This document shows positions 45,950 through 56,500 of a DNA stretch of 63,320 nt, piece after piece. The notes beneath the pieces were generated by a model that was given only the letters and a program-made list of their open reading frames with translations, did no database searches and had not been told where the DNA came from. This stretch comes from UBA4421 sp002470275. GTDB taxonomy: Bacteria > Pseudomonadota > Gammaproteobacteria > Pseudomonadales > Azotimanducaceae. Numbering within the stretch: the first letter of the stretch is position 1; every line of letters begins with the position of its first letter. The position numbers and the translations under genes are program-made. Where the stretch lies: contig CAJXDR010000014.1 of assembly GCA_913052345.1 (NCBI GenBank), positions 1 to 63,320 of the forward strand. Direction: 5' to 3'.

Positions 45950-45977
45950 TGTTAAAGAGCACCCTAACAACCAGGGT
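45950..45977 (-). promoter_or_regulatory. rrn-type boxA with upstream stem-loop in the rpsJ leader
   Basis: The minus strand reads TGCTCTTTAACA at 45961-45950, identical over 12 nt to the E. coli rRNA operon boxA, the binding site of NusB-S10(NusE). Directly 5' of it is a stem-loop ACCCT-GGTTGTT-AGGGT (45977-45961), in the position of boxB in rRNA leaders. An AGGAGG immediately follows boxA (45950-45945). It lies about 70-80 nt upstream of the rpsJ start. Confidence 0.72.
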
Positions 45978-46019
45978 TCTGCCAAGGGTTTCCTCAATCC
46001 TCCCCTTGGCGGGGAGCGA

Positions 46020-46048
46020 ACTATACAGAGTCATTTGCCCAGTCGCAA
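46020..46048 (-). promoter_or_regulatory. sigma70-type promoter of the S10 operon (rpsJ)
   Basis: TTGCGA (46043-46048), a 17-nt spacer and TATAGT (46020-46025) on the minus strand, just after the fusA stop. A GC-rich stretch CGCTCCCCGCC follows, part of an inverted repeat CTCCCC/GGGGAG at 46000-46016. It predicts a leader of about 130 nt carrying boxA ahead of rpsJ. Confidence 0.65.
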
Positions 46049-46056
46049 CAATTGCC

Positions 46057-48156
46057 TTAACGGCGCGTCCCCATACGCTGCATCACGGCGTCTGGCACAT
46101 CTGCATACTTTAGAAACTCCATGGTGTAAGTCGCTCTGCCTTGGGTGCTGCTCCGCAGGTCGGTGGAATAACCAAACATCTCCGACAGCGCCACCTCGGC
46201 TTTAACAACCTTGCCACCAGAACGATCTTCCATGCCGATGATGATGCCCCGCCGACGATTAAGGTCGCCGACCACATCCCCCATATAGTCCTCCGGGGTA
46301 ACCACTTCTACTGCCATAACCGGCTCCAACAGCACCGGGTTGGCATTTAGCGCTGCTTCTCGAAGCGCCATCCCTGCCGCGATCTTAAAGGCCATCTCCG
46401 ACGAGTCTTCCTCATCAAAGGATCCATCTACCAAACTTGCGCGAATACCCATCATTCGGTGCCCGGCGAGAACGCCATTTCGCATCTGATCTTGGATGCC
46501 TTGATCCACGCTTGGAATGAACTCGCTGGGAATTACGCCACCACTGATTTGATCAATAAACTCATAGCCATAATTGCCGTCTTCGTCTTTGAGTGGCTCA
46601 ACCTTGAGTCGAACATGTCCATATTGTCCGCGGCCGCCAGATTGACGAATAAATTTTCCCTCTTGCTCCGTCGCCTCGCGGATGGTCTCTCTATAGGACA
46701 CCTGAGGTTTTCCAATATTTGCCACAACGCCAAACTCTCGGCTCATTCGGTCAACGATGATCTCGAGATGCAGCTCGCCCATGCCCGAGATAATCGTCTG
46801 TCCCGTTTCTTTGTCTGTTTCTACCCGGAAGGACGGGTCTTCTTGAGCTAGCTTTGCTAACGCCTGAGTGAGCTTGTCCTGGTCGGCTACCGACTTTGGC
46901 TCCACGGCGACGGCGATAACCGGCTCGGGGAATTCCATTCGCTCTAGCGTTATCGCCTCCTGCTTTGCGCAAAGGGTCTCCCCCGTTGTCACATCCTTGA
47001 GTCCAATCGCCGCAGCGATATCACCGGCCCGGACTTCCTCAATTTCATTGCGATTATTGGAGTGCATCTGCACCATCCGACCGATTCGTTCACGCTTGCC
47101 CTTGATCGGGTTAAATACTTGATCGCCGGTGCGCAGCACGCCCGAATAGACGCGAAAAAAAGTTAGGGTCCCAACAAAGGAGTCCGTTGCGATTTTGAAG
47201 GCCAAGGCGGCGAAGGGGGCATCATCCCGAGAGGGGCGATCTGCCTTGCTTCCATTAGGCAGCTCTCCCTCTATGGCTGGCACCTCCGTTGGTGCAGGCA
47301 AGAAGTCGATTACCGCGTCTAGCATGGACTGAACGCCTTTATTCTTAAAAGCCGATCCACAAGTCGCAATGACAATCTCATTGGCGAGTGAGCGCAGCCT
47401 GAGCCCTTCCTGAATCTCCGTTGGACTAAGCTCGCCGGTCTCTAAATACCGCTCCATTAGATCGTCGTTTGCCTCAGCAGCGGCCTCAACCATTTGCTCT
47501 CGCCAATGCGCTGCCTCTTCTGCAAAGGCCTCAGGAACGGGATCGCTTTCAAAAGACAAACCCTGATCTGTAGCATCCCAACGAATCGCCCTCATGCCGA
47601 TAAGGTCAATCACGCCCTGAAAGCTTTCTTCCTGCCCCATGGGTAGCTGGATTGTGACCGGGGTAGCCCCCAGGCGCTCCTTGATTTGGGATAAAACGCC
47701 TTGAAAATCTGCACCCTGCCGGTCCATCTTATTGACGAAGACAATTCTAGGCACCTGATACTTGTCGGCCTGTCGCCAAACGGTCTCTGACTGCGGCTCC
47801 ACTCCAGAGGTGGCGCAAAAAACCACCACTGCGCCATCAAGCACCCGCAAACTGCGCTCCACCTCGATGGTGAAATCTACGTGCCCGGGGGTATCTATGA
47901 TGTTAATGCGATGTTCGTCGAACTGTTGCCGCATCCCGCGCCAAAAGCACGTGGTGGCGGCCGAGGTGATGGTGATGCCGCGCTCTTGCTCTTGTGCCAT
48001 CCAGTCCATGACGGCCGCGCCGTCATGGACCTCTCCCATCTTATGCGAAAGGCCGGTGTAGAACAGAACGCGCTCGGTGGTCGTCGTCTTGCCCGCATCG
48101 ACATGGGCCACAATGCCAATATTCCGATATCGATCTATTGGCGTGCTGCGGGACAT
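46057..48156 (-). CDS. fusA: Elongation factor G (str operon)
   Basis: Primary translocase GTPase, 699 aa. G1 AHVDAGKTTTTERVLFYTG near residue 18, RGITITSAATTCFW, DTPGHVDFT, NKMDRQGADF. Domains III-V include GMGELHLEIIVDRM, YVHKKQ-region replaced by RQSGGRGQYGHVRLK, and GDVVGDLNRRRGIIIGMED. It is the canonical str-operon copy, unlike fusA2 at 5092-7176. It lies 32 nt after rpsG. No tuf follows; rpsJ with its own promoter is next. Confidence 0.98.
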   Translation of the reverse strand: MSRSTPIDRYRNIGIVAHVDAGKTTTTERVLFYTGLSHKMGEVHDGAAVMDWMAQEQERGITITSAATTCFWRGMRQQFDEHRINIIDTPGHVDFTIEVERSLRVLDGAVVVFCATSGVEPQSETVWRQADKYQVPRIVFVNKMDRQGADFQGVLSQIKERLGATPVTIQLPMGQEESFQGVIDLIGMRAIRWDATDQGLSFESDPVPEAFAEEAAHWREQMVEAAAEANDDLMERYLETGELSPTEIQEGLRLRSLANEIVIATCGSAFKNKGVQSMLDAVIDFLPAPTEVPAIEGELPNGSKADRPSRDDAPFAALAFKIATDSFVGTLTFFRVYSGVLRTGDQVFNPIKGKRERIGRMVQMHSNNRNEIEEVRAGDIAAAIGLKDVTTGETLCAKQEAITLERMEFPEPVIAVAVEPKSVADQDKLTQALAKLAQEDPSFRVETDKETGQTIISGMGELHLEIIVDRMSREFGVVANIGKPQVSYRETIREATEQEGKFIRQSGGRGQYGHVRLKVEPLKDEDGNYGYEFIDQISGGVIPSEFIPSVDQGIQDQMRNGVLAGHRMMGIRASLVDGSFDEEDSSEMAFKIAAGMALREAALNANPVLLEPVMAVEVVTPEDYMGDVVGDLNRRRGIIIGMEDRSGGKVVKAEVALSEMFGYSTDLRSSTQGRATYTMEFLKYADVPDAVMQRMGTRR

Positions 48157-48188
48157 GCTGATCAGCCTAGGGTTACTGGGTTGAGTGT

Positions 48189-48659
48189 CTAGTACCGGTA
48201 GTGCGCGAAGGCTTTGTTTGCATCGGCCATACGGTGCGTATCCTCACGCTTCTTAACGGCGCTACCGCGGCCGTCAGAAGCATCCATCAACTCACCCGCT
48301 AATCGCGCTGCCATGGATTTTTCGCTTCGGACGCGAGCACTGTCCACCAGCCAGCGCATGGCTAGGGCGTTGCGCCGGGATGGCCGCACTTCCACGGGGA
48401 CCTGATAAGTTGCGCCACCCACTCGACGTGATTTGACTTCTACCATAGGCGCAATGGCGTCTAGGGCTTTCTCAAAAACTTCGATTGGATCGGCACCGTC
48501 TCGCTCCTGAACGCGGTCTAGCGCCCCGTACACGATGCGCTCGGCTACCGCTTTCTTACCACTCACCATGACATGATTAATGAACTTGGCGAGGACCTGA
48601 TTATTGAACTTAGGGTCGGGAAGTACTTCCCGTTTTGCGACAACGCGACGTCTTGGCAT
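48189..48659 (-). CDS. rpsG: 30S ribosomal protein S7
   Basis: 156 aa. RRRVVAKREVLPDPKFNNQVLAKFINHVM, then VKSRRVGGATYQVPVEVRPSRRNALAMRW and KREDTHRMADANKAFAHYRY. Nucleates 30S head assembly and represses the str operon in E. coli. 73 nt after rpsL. Confidence 0.98.
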   Translation of the reverse strand: MPRRRVVAKREVLPDPKFNNQVLAKFINHVMVSGKKAVAERIVYGALDRVQERDGADPIEVFEKALDAIAPMVEVKSRRVGGATYQVPVEVRPSRRNALAMRWLVDSARVRSEKSMAARLAGELMDASDGRGSAVKKREDTHRMADANKAFAHYRY

Positions 48660-48732
48660 GTTTTCTCCTTGCTTCAGGTCTTCCCCTCATCCAACAGAGG
48701 GGCCTTACTGAGAACGGGTTTACTGGTTTTCT

Positions 48733-49104
48733 TTACTTCGGCCGCTTGGCACCGTACTTGGAGCGACCCTGTCGGCGATCTGCAACACCTGAGGTGTCCA
48801 GGGAGCCACGAATTGTGTGATAGCGAACGCCAGGGAGGTCTTTGACCCTACCGCCCCTGATCAGGACAACCGAGTGTTCCTGCAGGTTGTGGCCTTCTCC
48901 GCCAATGTAGGAGGTCACTTCGTAACCACTGGTCAAGCGCACGCGGCATACCTTTCTCAAAGCGGAATTAGGCTTCTTAGGAGTGGTGGTATAAACCCGG
49001 GTGCATACTCCACGACGCTGCGGACACGCCTGAAGTGCGGGCACTAGGTTTTTTACAACTTTCCGCTTACGCGGCTTTCTCACTAGCTGGCTAATTGTTG
49101 CCAT
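48733..49104 (-). CDS. rpsL: 30S ribosomal protein S12
   Basis: 123 aa. The decoding loops TTPKKPNSALRKVCRV and GGRVKDLPGVRYHTIRG carry the wild-type lysines at the positions (43 and 88 in E. coli numbering) whose mutation gives streptomycin resistance. First gene of the str set, with its own promoter-like element 80-110 nt upstream. Confidence 0.98.
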   Translation of the reverse strand: MATISQLVRKPRKRKVVKNLVPALQACPQRRGVCTRVYTTTPKKPNSALRKVCRVRLTSGYEVTSYIGGEGHNLQEHSVVLIRGGRVKDLPGVRYHTIRGSLDTSGVADRRQGRSKYGAKRPK

Positions 49105-49182
49105 ATCTCTCTACTTTCTCCTGTTTTTGCCGCTCTCTCAGCACTGGGCTGAGATGTCGGTCTCCGCTGGCGAAGGGCGGGC

Positions 49183-49211
49183 ATTCTAATCATCACCCGC
49201 TCGTTTCACAA
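49183..49211 (-). promoter_or_regulatory. sigma70-type promoter of the str operon (rpsL)
   Basis: In the 133-nt rpoC-rpsL gap the minus strand has TTGTGA (49206-49211), a 17-nt spacer and TAGAAT (49183-49188), followed by a GC-rich GCCCGCCC discriminator. Further on, CTCAGC-CCAGT-GCTGAG could form a leader hairpin before rpsL. Confidence 0.6.
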
Positions 49212-49237
49212 GCCTCTTTACCCTCGCCCTTGGCAGC

Positions 49238-52200
49238 CTACTCCGAGTCTTGCGCTGACAGCGCCTCACTAAGCGCCTGCTCGATCTCGTCTGCCGTCAC
49301 GCTTTCACGACCGCCTTCGAGGTCAATCTCTTTCTGACGACGCCTATCCGCATGGTAGGTAAGCCCGGTACCCGCTGGAATCAATCGTCCAACCACGACG
49401 TTTTCTTTCAGACCGCGCAGGAAGTCCTGCTTTCCGGTTACCGCTGCTTCGGTCAGAACTCGAGTCGTCTCCTGGAAAGAGGCCGCCGAGATGAACGACT
49501 CTGTTGCAAGTGATGCCTTGGTAATACCCAGCAACAGCCGTTCAAACTCTGCCGGTGCCTTGCCTTCGGCAACGAGTGCTGCGTTAGCTTCGCGTACGCT
49601 CGTATATTCGATCTGCTCGCCACGGATGTATTCTGAGTCTCCCGAGTGCGTGACTTCCACCTTGCGCAACATCTGACGAACAATCACTTCGATGTGCTTG
49701 TCGTTAATGGTCACGCCCTGGAGTCGGTACACTTCTTGAATCTCGTTCACAATGTACTTCGCCAGTTCCTCAACGCCCTTCAATCGAAGGATATCGTGCG
49801 CGCTGAAGGGACCATCACAAACCGTTTCACCGCGTTCTACCTGCTCTCCTTCAAACACGCCGATGGTGCGCCACTTGTGAATCAGCGTTTCCACCGGATC
49901 GCCTCCAGGAGGCGTCACCACCAGACGGCGCTTGCCCTTGGTCTCCTTTCCGAAGGATACGGTTCCCGTGGCCTCTGCGAGAATCGCAGGTTCCTTAGGT
50001 TTACGAGCCTCGAATAGGTCAGCAACCCGGGGCAGACCACCGGTGATGTCACGCGTTTTCGATCCTTCCTGGGGAATTCTCGCGATGATATCTCCGATAC
50101 CGATCTTGGACCCATCCTCCATATTGAGAATGGCGTCGCTAGGCATGAAGTAATTTGCGGGTACCTCACTTCCGGGCAGCATGACTGCACCACCCTTGGT
50201 ATCGACCAGACGAACGGCTGGACGAAGATCCTTGGCGGCACTGGGCCGGTCCTTGGGATCAAGCACCGTGATATTGGTGAGACCCGTTAGTTCATCTGTC
50301 TGACGGTTCGTGGAGAGGCCTTCTTCCATTTCTTGGAACTGAGCCACCCCGGAGACCTCCGCCACGATGGGGTGTGTATGCGGGTCCCACTGAGCAATAA
50401 CTTGTCCTGGATCCACCTGATCGTCTTCCGCAACGGAGATCACCGCGCCGTAGGGCAGCTTGTAACGCTCCCTTTCACGACCGTGCTCGTCTGCCACGGC
50501 GATGGCACCGGAACGCGATACCGCAACCAATTCACCTGATTCTCTGGATACCGTTTTCAGGTTATGCAGGCGTATCGTTCCGCCGTGCTTGACCTGAATG
50601 TTATCAACGGCCGTCGCCCTGGAGGCGGCGCCGCCGATGTGGAACGTACGCATAGTCAACTGAGTGCCGGGTTCCCCAATGGACTGGGCGGCGATCACGC
50701 CTACCGCCTCTCCAACGTTAACCAAGTGCCCACGAGCCAAGTCGCGACCGTAACAGGCGCGGCAGACGCCGTGGGGCGTTTCGCAGGTAATGGCGGAGCG
50801 CACTATCATTTCATCGACGCCCATTTCGTCCAGTCGATCTACCAGCGCTTCATCAATCAGCACGCCACGTTCAATCAATAGGGTCTTACCATCCGCCGCA
50901 AAGATGTCATCGGCAACGGTACGACCCAGTACTCGCGCACCAATAGGCTCCACTACATCGCCGCCTTCGATAATGGCTGCGGTATGCAGACCCGCTCGAG
51001 TGCCGCAATCGTCTTCGGTTATCACAACATCCTGAGCCACATCCACCAAGCGCCGGGTCAGATATCCCGAGTTAGCCGTCTTGAGCGCCGTATCGGCTAG
51101 ACCCTTCCGTGCTCCGTGGGTAGAAATAAAGTATTCGTTTACCGTTAACCCTTCGCGGAAGTTCGCGGTGATCGCATTTTCGATAATGCTGCCATCAGGG
51201 CGGGTCATCAGACCCCGCATCCCTGCCAGCTGTCGAATCTGGGCTGGTGAGCCCCGAGCGCCTGAATCAGCGTAGATATAGACCGAGTTAAAGGACGATT
51301 GTTCTTCCTCCTCACCCTCTCGGTTGATCACACTTTCTTTCGAGATACCGTCCATCATCGATCGCGCCACCAGATCATTGGCTCGCGACCAAATATCTAC
51401 CACCTTGTTGTATTTCTCGCCCTGGGTAACCAAGCCCGAAGCATACTGCGACTCAATCTCCGCAACTTCGTCTTCCGCTTCGCCAATGATCCTGCTCTTG
51501 GCGTCTGGGATTACAAAATCCTCCACACCGATAGAGGCGCCTGACGCAGTGGAGTGTGCAAAGCCCGCGTACATCAATTGGTCGGCAAAGACGACAGTCT
51601 CTTTAAGGCCGCATCGCCGATAGCAATCATTAATAAGGTTAGAAATCGACTTCTTGTCCATAACCTTGTTAACCATGCTAAAGGGCAAGGTATTGGGCAC
51701 GATGCCGTAGAGCAAGGTTCGACCCACGGTAGTGTCGTACAACGTGGTTTTAGCATGCATTTCACCATGCTCGTCCACTTCCTGCTCCTGAATACGAACC
51801 TTCACCTTGGCGTGCAGGTCTACCTGCCGAGAGTGATACGCACGGTGCGCTTCGTCGCCGTTGGCGAATACAAGGCCCTCCCCTCGCGCATTGACGTTTT
51901 CTCGAGTCATGTAGTAGATGCCCAATACAACGTCCTGGGACGGCACGATAATAGGCTCTCCGCTTGCCGGCGACAGAATGTTGTTTGTCGACATCATCAA
52001 GGCTCGGCTTTCTAACTGAGCCTCAAGGGTCAGCGGCACGTGTACCGCCATCTGGTCGCCATCGAAATCTGCGTTGTAGGCACTGCAGACTAGGGGGTGC
52101 AGCTGAATTGCCTTACCTTCAATGAGCACAGGTTCGAACGCCTGGATGCCAAGGCGGTGCAGAGTGGGTGCTCGGTTTAACATCACCGGATGCTCGCGGA

Positions 52201-53446
52201 TCACCTCAGCCAGGATGTCCCATACTTCCGGGGTCTCCCGCTCAACCATCTTCTTCGCAGCCTTGATTGTTGTCGCAAGCTGTCGGTCCTCGAGCTTGCC
52301 AAAAATGAAGGGCTTGAAGAGTTCTAATGCCATCTTCTTTGGCAGGCCACATTGATGCAGGCGAAGGGTAGGCCCAACCACGATCACCGACCTGCCTGAG
52401 TAGTCAACGCGCTTGCCGAGCAGGTTCTGACGGAAACGACCCTGCTTACCTTTGATCATATCGGCCAGTGACTTAAGCGGCCGCTTGTTCGAACCAGTAA
52501 TGGCCCGACCGCGCCGACCGTTGTCCAACAACGCATCCACAGATTCCTGAAGCATGCGCTTTTCGTTGCGCACAATGATGTCTGGCGCAGCCAAATCCAA
52601 AAGACGCTTCAGGCGGTTATTTCTATTGATGACTCGTCGATATAGATCATTCAGGTCTGACGTAGCAAAACGCCCGCCATCCAGTGGCACCAGCGGCCGC
52701 AAGTCCGGTGGCAATACAGGTAGAACCGTCATGATCATCCATTCGGGCTTATTACCCGATTTGACGAATGCCTCCATCAGCTTCAAACGCTTGGAGAACT
52801 TCTTAATCTTAGTTTCCGAGTTGGTCGCCGGAATCTCTTCCCGAAGGAGCGCAACCTCTGCATCCATATCCAGGTTGAGCAGAAGCTGCTGTACTGCCTC
52901 AGCACCCATTCGTGCATCAAACTCATCACCGTATTCTTCGATCTTGGTGAAGTACTCCTCGTCCGACAGCAGCTGTCCCGTCTCCAGGTCTGTCATTCCC
53001 GGATCGATGACCACAAACGACTCGAAGTAGAGCACGCGCTCGATGTCCCTGAGCGTCATATCGAGCAACAAACCAATACGGCTTGGCAGCGATTTCAGGA
53101 ACCAAATATGCGCCGTAGGACATGCCAACTCGATATGCCCCATGCGTTCTCGACGCACCTTAGTCAGGGTGACTTCAACACCGCACTTTTCGCAGATAAC
53201 GCCTCGGTGCTTGAGTCGCTTGTACTTGCCGCAAAGGCACTCGTAGTCCTTCGTTGGTCCAAAGATTCGGGCGCAAAAAAGTCCGTCCCGTTCGGGCTTG
53301 AACGTACGGTAGTTGATGGTTTCTGGCTTTTTAACCTCACCAAAGGACCAGGACCGAATCATCTCAGGAGACGATAAGCCAATCCGTAACGAGTCAAACT
53401 CGTCCGTGCCACCCTGCGCTTTCAATAGATTAAGTAAGTCTTTCAC
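49238..53446 (-). CDS. rpoC: RNA polymerase subunit beta-prime
   Basis: 1402 aa, near E. coli length (1407). N-terminal zinc site CLCGKYKRLKHRGVICEKCG, the catalytic Mg-binding NADFDGDQMAVH, bridge-helix/trigger-loop region (ISTHGARKGLADTALKTANSGYLTRRL) and a second zinc site around CETPHGVCRACYGRDLARGH. The start is GTG 53446, with AGGAA upstream. 57 nt after rpoB. Confidence 0.98.
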   Translation of the reverse strand: MKDLLNLLKAQGGTDEFDSLRIGLSSPEMIRSWSFGEVKKPETINYRTFKPERDGLFCARIFGPTKDYECLCGKYKRLKHRGVICEKCGVEVTLTKVRRERMGHIELACPTAHIWFLKSLPSRIGLLLDMTLRDIERVLYFESFVVIDPGMTDLETGQLLSDEEYFTKIEEYGDEFDARMGAEAVQQLLLNLDMDAEVALLREEIPATNSETKIKKFSKRLKLMEAFVKSGNKPEWMIMTVLPVLPPDLRPLVPLDGGRFATSDLNDLYRRVINRNNRLKRLLDLAAPDIIVRNEKRMLQESVDALLDNGRRGRAITGSNKRPLKSLADMIKGKQGRFRQNLLGKRVDYSGRSVIVVGPTLRLHQCGLPKKMALELFKPFIFGKLEDRQLATTIKAAKKMVERETPEVWDILAEVIREHPVMLNRAPTLHRLGIQAFEPVLIEGKAIQLHPLVCSAYNADFDGDQMAVHVPLTLEAQLESRALMMSTNNILSPASGEPIIVPSQDVVLGIYYMTRENVNARGEGLVFANGDEAHRAYHSRQVDLHAKVKVRIQEQEVDEHGEMHAKTTLYDTTVGRTLLYGIVPNTLPFSMVNKVMDKKSISNLINDCYRRCGLKETVVFADQLMYAGFAHSTASGASIGVEDFVIPDAKSRIIGEAEDEVAEIESQYASGLVTQGEKYNKVVDIWSRANDLVARSMMDGISKESVINREGEEEEQSSFNSVYIYADSGARGSPAQIRQLAGMRGLMTRPDGSIIENAITANFREGLTVNEYFISTHGARKGLADTALKTANSGYLTRRLVDVAQDVVITEDDCGTRAGLHTAAIIEGGDVVEPIGARVLGRTVADDIFAADGKTLLIERGVLIDEALVDRLDEMGVDEMIVRSAITCETPHGVCRACYGRDLARGHLVNVGEAVGVIAAQSIGEPGTQLTMRTFHIGGAASRATAVDNIQVKHGGTIRLHNLKTVSRESGELVAVSRSGAIAVADEHGRERERYKLPYGAVISVAEDDQVDPGQVIAQWDPHTHPIVAEVSGVAQFQEMEEGLSTNRQTDELTGLTNITVLDPKDRPSAAKDLRPAVRLVDTKGGAVMLPGSEVPANYFMPSDAILNMEDGSKIGIGDIIARIPQEGSKTRDITGGLPRVADLFEARKPKEPAILAEATGTVSFGKETKGKRRLVVTPPGGDPVETLIHKWRTIGVFEGEQVERGETVCDGPFSAHDILRLKGVEELAKYIVNEIQEVYRLQGVTINDKHIEVIVRQMLRKVEVTHSGDSEYIRGEQIEYTSVREANAALVAEGKAPAEFERLLLGITKASLATESFISAASFQETTRVLTEAAVTGKQDFLRGLKENVVVGRLIPAGTGLTYHADRRRQKEIDLEGGRESVTADEIEQALSEALSAQDSE

Positions 53447-53503
53447 GATCTTTCCTCATATTCTTTTAGCGACGCCGTCGCGATAACCTTCCACCGACCT
53501 CGT

Positions 53504-56500
53504 TTATTCGGTTTCCAGCTCCACGTTGATCCCTAGCGAGCGAATCTCTTTGACCAGAACATTGAAGGACTCGGGCATCCCCGGCTCCATCTTGAAGTCT
53601 CCATCCACAATATTCTTGTACATCTTCGTACGACCGTTCACGTCGTCCGATTTGACGGTGAGCATTTCCTGAAGGGTATAGGCTGCGCCATATGCCTCTA
53701 GTGCCCAGACCTCCATCTCTCCAAAACGCTGCCCGCCAAATTGCGCCTTTCCACCCAGGGGCTGCTGGGTCACCAGGCTATAGGAGCCTGTGCTTCGGGC
53801 ATGCATTTTATCGTCGACCAAGTGGTTGAGCTTAAGCATGTACATGTAGCCGACGGTGACGGGTCGATCAAATGCGTCACCCGTCCGGCCGTCATACAAG
53901 GTCGCTTGTCCGCTATTCGGCAGGCCCGCGATATCGAGAAGCGCTTTGATCTCAGCTTCTGCCGCGCCGTCGAAAGCCGGGGTGGCGAAGGGCAGACCCT
54001 TGCGCAGATTCCCTGCCATTTCCAGCACTTCAGCATCGCTCAATGACTTGAGATCAACTGGCGTGCCTCCGACTTGGTTATATACCTGGTCTAGGAACTT
54101 GCGTATCTCAGCGACCTTCCCATGCTCCTCGATCATCTCGTTGATCTTGTCGCCCACGCCGCGTGCCGCCCATCCTAAGTGCGTTTCCAGCACCTGGCCC
54201 ACGTTCATGCGCGAGGGAACCCCAAGGGGGTTGAGCACAATGTCTACGGGCTCGCCTTTCTCATCAAAGGGCATATCTTCAACGGGCATGATGACCGAGA
54301 TCACACCCTTGTTGCCGTGACGGCCCGCCATCTTATCGCCAGGTTGAATTCGGCGCTTGATAGCCAGATAGACCTTGACGATCTTCAGCACGCCGGGCGC
54401 CAAATCATCGCCAGTTTCGATCTTGCCGCGCTTATCCTCATAAAGAGCGTCTAGGTTCTCCTTGCGCTCCTGGAGGTGAGCCTCGGCCCGCTCGATCTGC
54501 TCGTTCAACGCATCGTCTTTCATGCGAATTCTGAACCAGTCATCTTTGGGCAGCTCGGCAAGGTATTCCGCAGTCACTTCCTTATCCTTGCCCAAATCTG
54601 GCGCGCTCGCCGTCTTCTGGCCAACGAGTGCACGCTGCAAACGCTCGAAAGTCGCGGTCTCGATAATCCGCATCTCATCGTTCAAATCCTTACGAATCTG
54701 AGCCATCTGAGATTGCTCGATGGCACGAGCACGGTCGTCTTTCTCCACCCCGTCTCGCGTAAAGACCTGAACATCGATCACGGTACCCTTGACGCTACTG
54801 GGCACGCGCTGTGAGGTGTCCTTTACGTCTGATGCCTTTTCTCCAAAAATCGCTCGCAAGAGCTTTTCCTCAGGTGTCAGCTGAGTCTCGCCCTTGGGCG
54901 TAACCTTGCCTACCAGAATGTCGCCGGCACCTACCTCGGCGCCAATATAAACAATGCCGGATTCGTCCAGCTTAGAGAGCGCACCCTCCCCGACATTCGG
55001 GATATCACAGGTAATCTCCTCTGGCCCGAGCTTGGTGTCTCGAGCGATACAGGTAAGTTCCTGTATGTGAATGCTGGTGAACCGGTCCTCTTTTACAACC
55101 CGCTCGGATACCAGAATCGAATCCTCGAAGTTGTAGCCATTCCAGGGCATAAAGGCGATGCGCATGTTCTGACCCAGCGCCAGCTCACCCATATCAATGG
55201 AGGGGCCGTCCGCCAGGATGTCGTTTTTGCCAATCTTATCGCCGGGCTTTACCAAGGGACGCTGATTGATGCAGGTGTTTTGATTAGAGCGCGTGAACTT
55301 GGTGAGGTTATAGATGTCCACACCTGCGTCCCCGGCTTCGACTTCCGCATCGTCGACGCGAACCACGATGCGGCTAGCGTCTACGCTGTCGATCACTCCA
55401 CCCCGCCGCGCGATAACGCAAACGCCCGAGTCGCGGGCCACATTGCGTTCCATACCGGTACCGACCAGCGGTTTCTCAGCTCGCAGGGTAGGTACTGCCT
55501 GACGCTGCATATTAGATCCCATCAATGCCCGGTTCGCATCATCATGCTCCAGGAAGGGAATCAGCGAGGCCGCAACACTCACCACCTGCTTGGGTGAGAC
55601 GTCCATGAAATCTACGTTTTCGATAGCCGTCTTGGTGAACTCGTTCTGATGCCGGACGTCAACCACTTCTTCCGTGAACTTACCCTTGGCGTCAATGGGT
55701 GCGCTGGCCTGAGCAATAACGTATTGCGCTTCATCAATGGCAGACAGGTACTCAACCTCCTGGGTCACGACGCCGTTCACAACCTTGTGATAGGGCGACT
55801 CCAAAAAGCCATATTCGTTCGTTCTCGCGTAGGTCGCCAAGCTGTTGATCAAGCCAATGTTGGGCCCTTCGGGCGTTTCAATGGGACATACACGCCCGTA
55901 GTGAGTGGGGTGTACGTCGCGAACCTCAAAGCCCGCCCGCTCCCGCGTCAGACCCCCTGGCCCTAGAGCAGATACGCGTCGCTTGTGGGTTACCTCTGAC
56001 AGTGGGTTGTTCTGGTCCATGAACTGTGACAGCTGGGAGGAGCCAAAAAACTCCTTGACCGCTGCTGCTACAGGCTTGGCGTTAATCATATCTTGAGGCA
56101 TCAGCCCCTCTGACTCCGCCAGGCTAAGGCGTTCCTTAACGGCCCTTTCCACGCGGATTAAGCCCACTCGGAACTGGTTTTCTGCCATCTCGCCAACTGA
56201 ACGAACCCTTCGGTTGCCCAGGTGGTCAATGTCATCCACGGAGCCCTTGCCGTTACGAATGTCGATCAGCGTCTTCAGCACGTCAACGATGTCTTCGCGC
56301 GAAAGAACCCCACTCCCTTCGATCTCGTCACGGCCTAATCGACGATTAAACTTCATGCGGCCAACTCCCGAGAGATCATAGCGCTCGGTCGAGAAAAACA
56401 GGTTGGCGAAGAGATTTTCTGCTGATTCCTTAGTGGGCGGCTCGCCGGGACGCATCATGCGATAGATTTCAACAAGCGCCTCGAGACGGTTACTGCTGGG

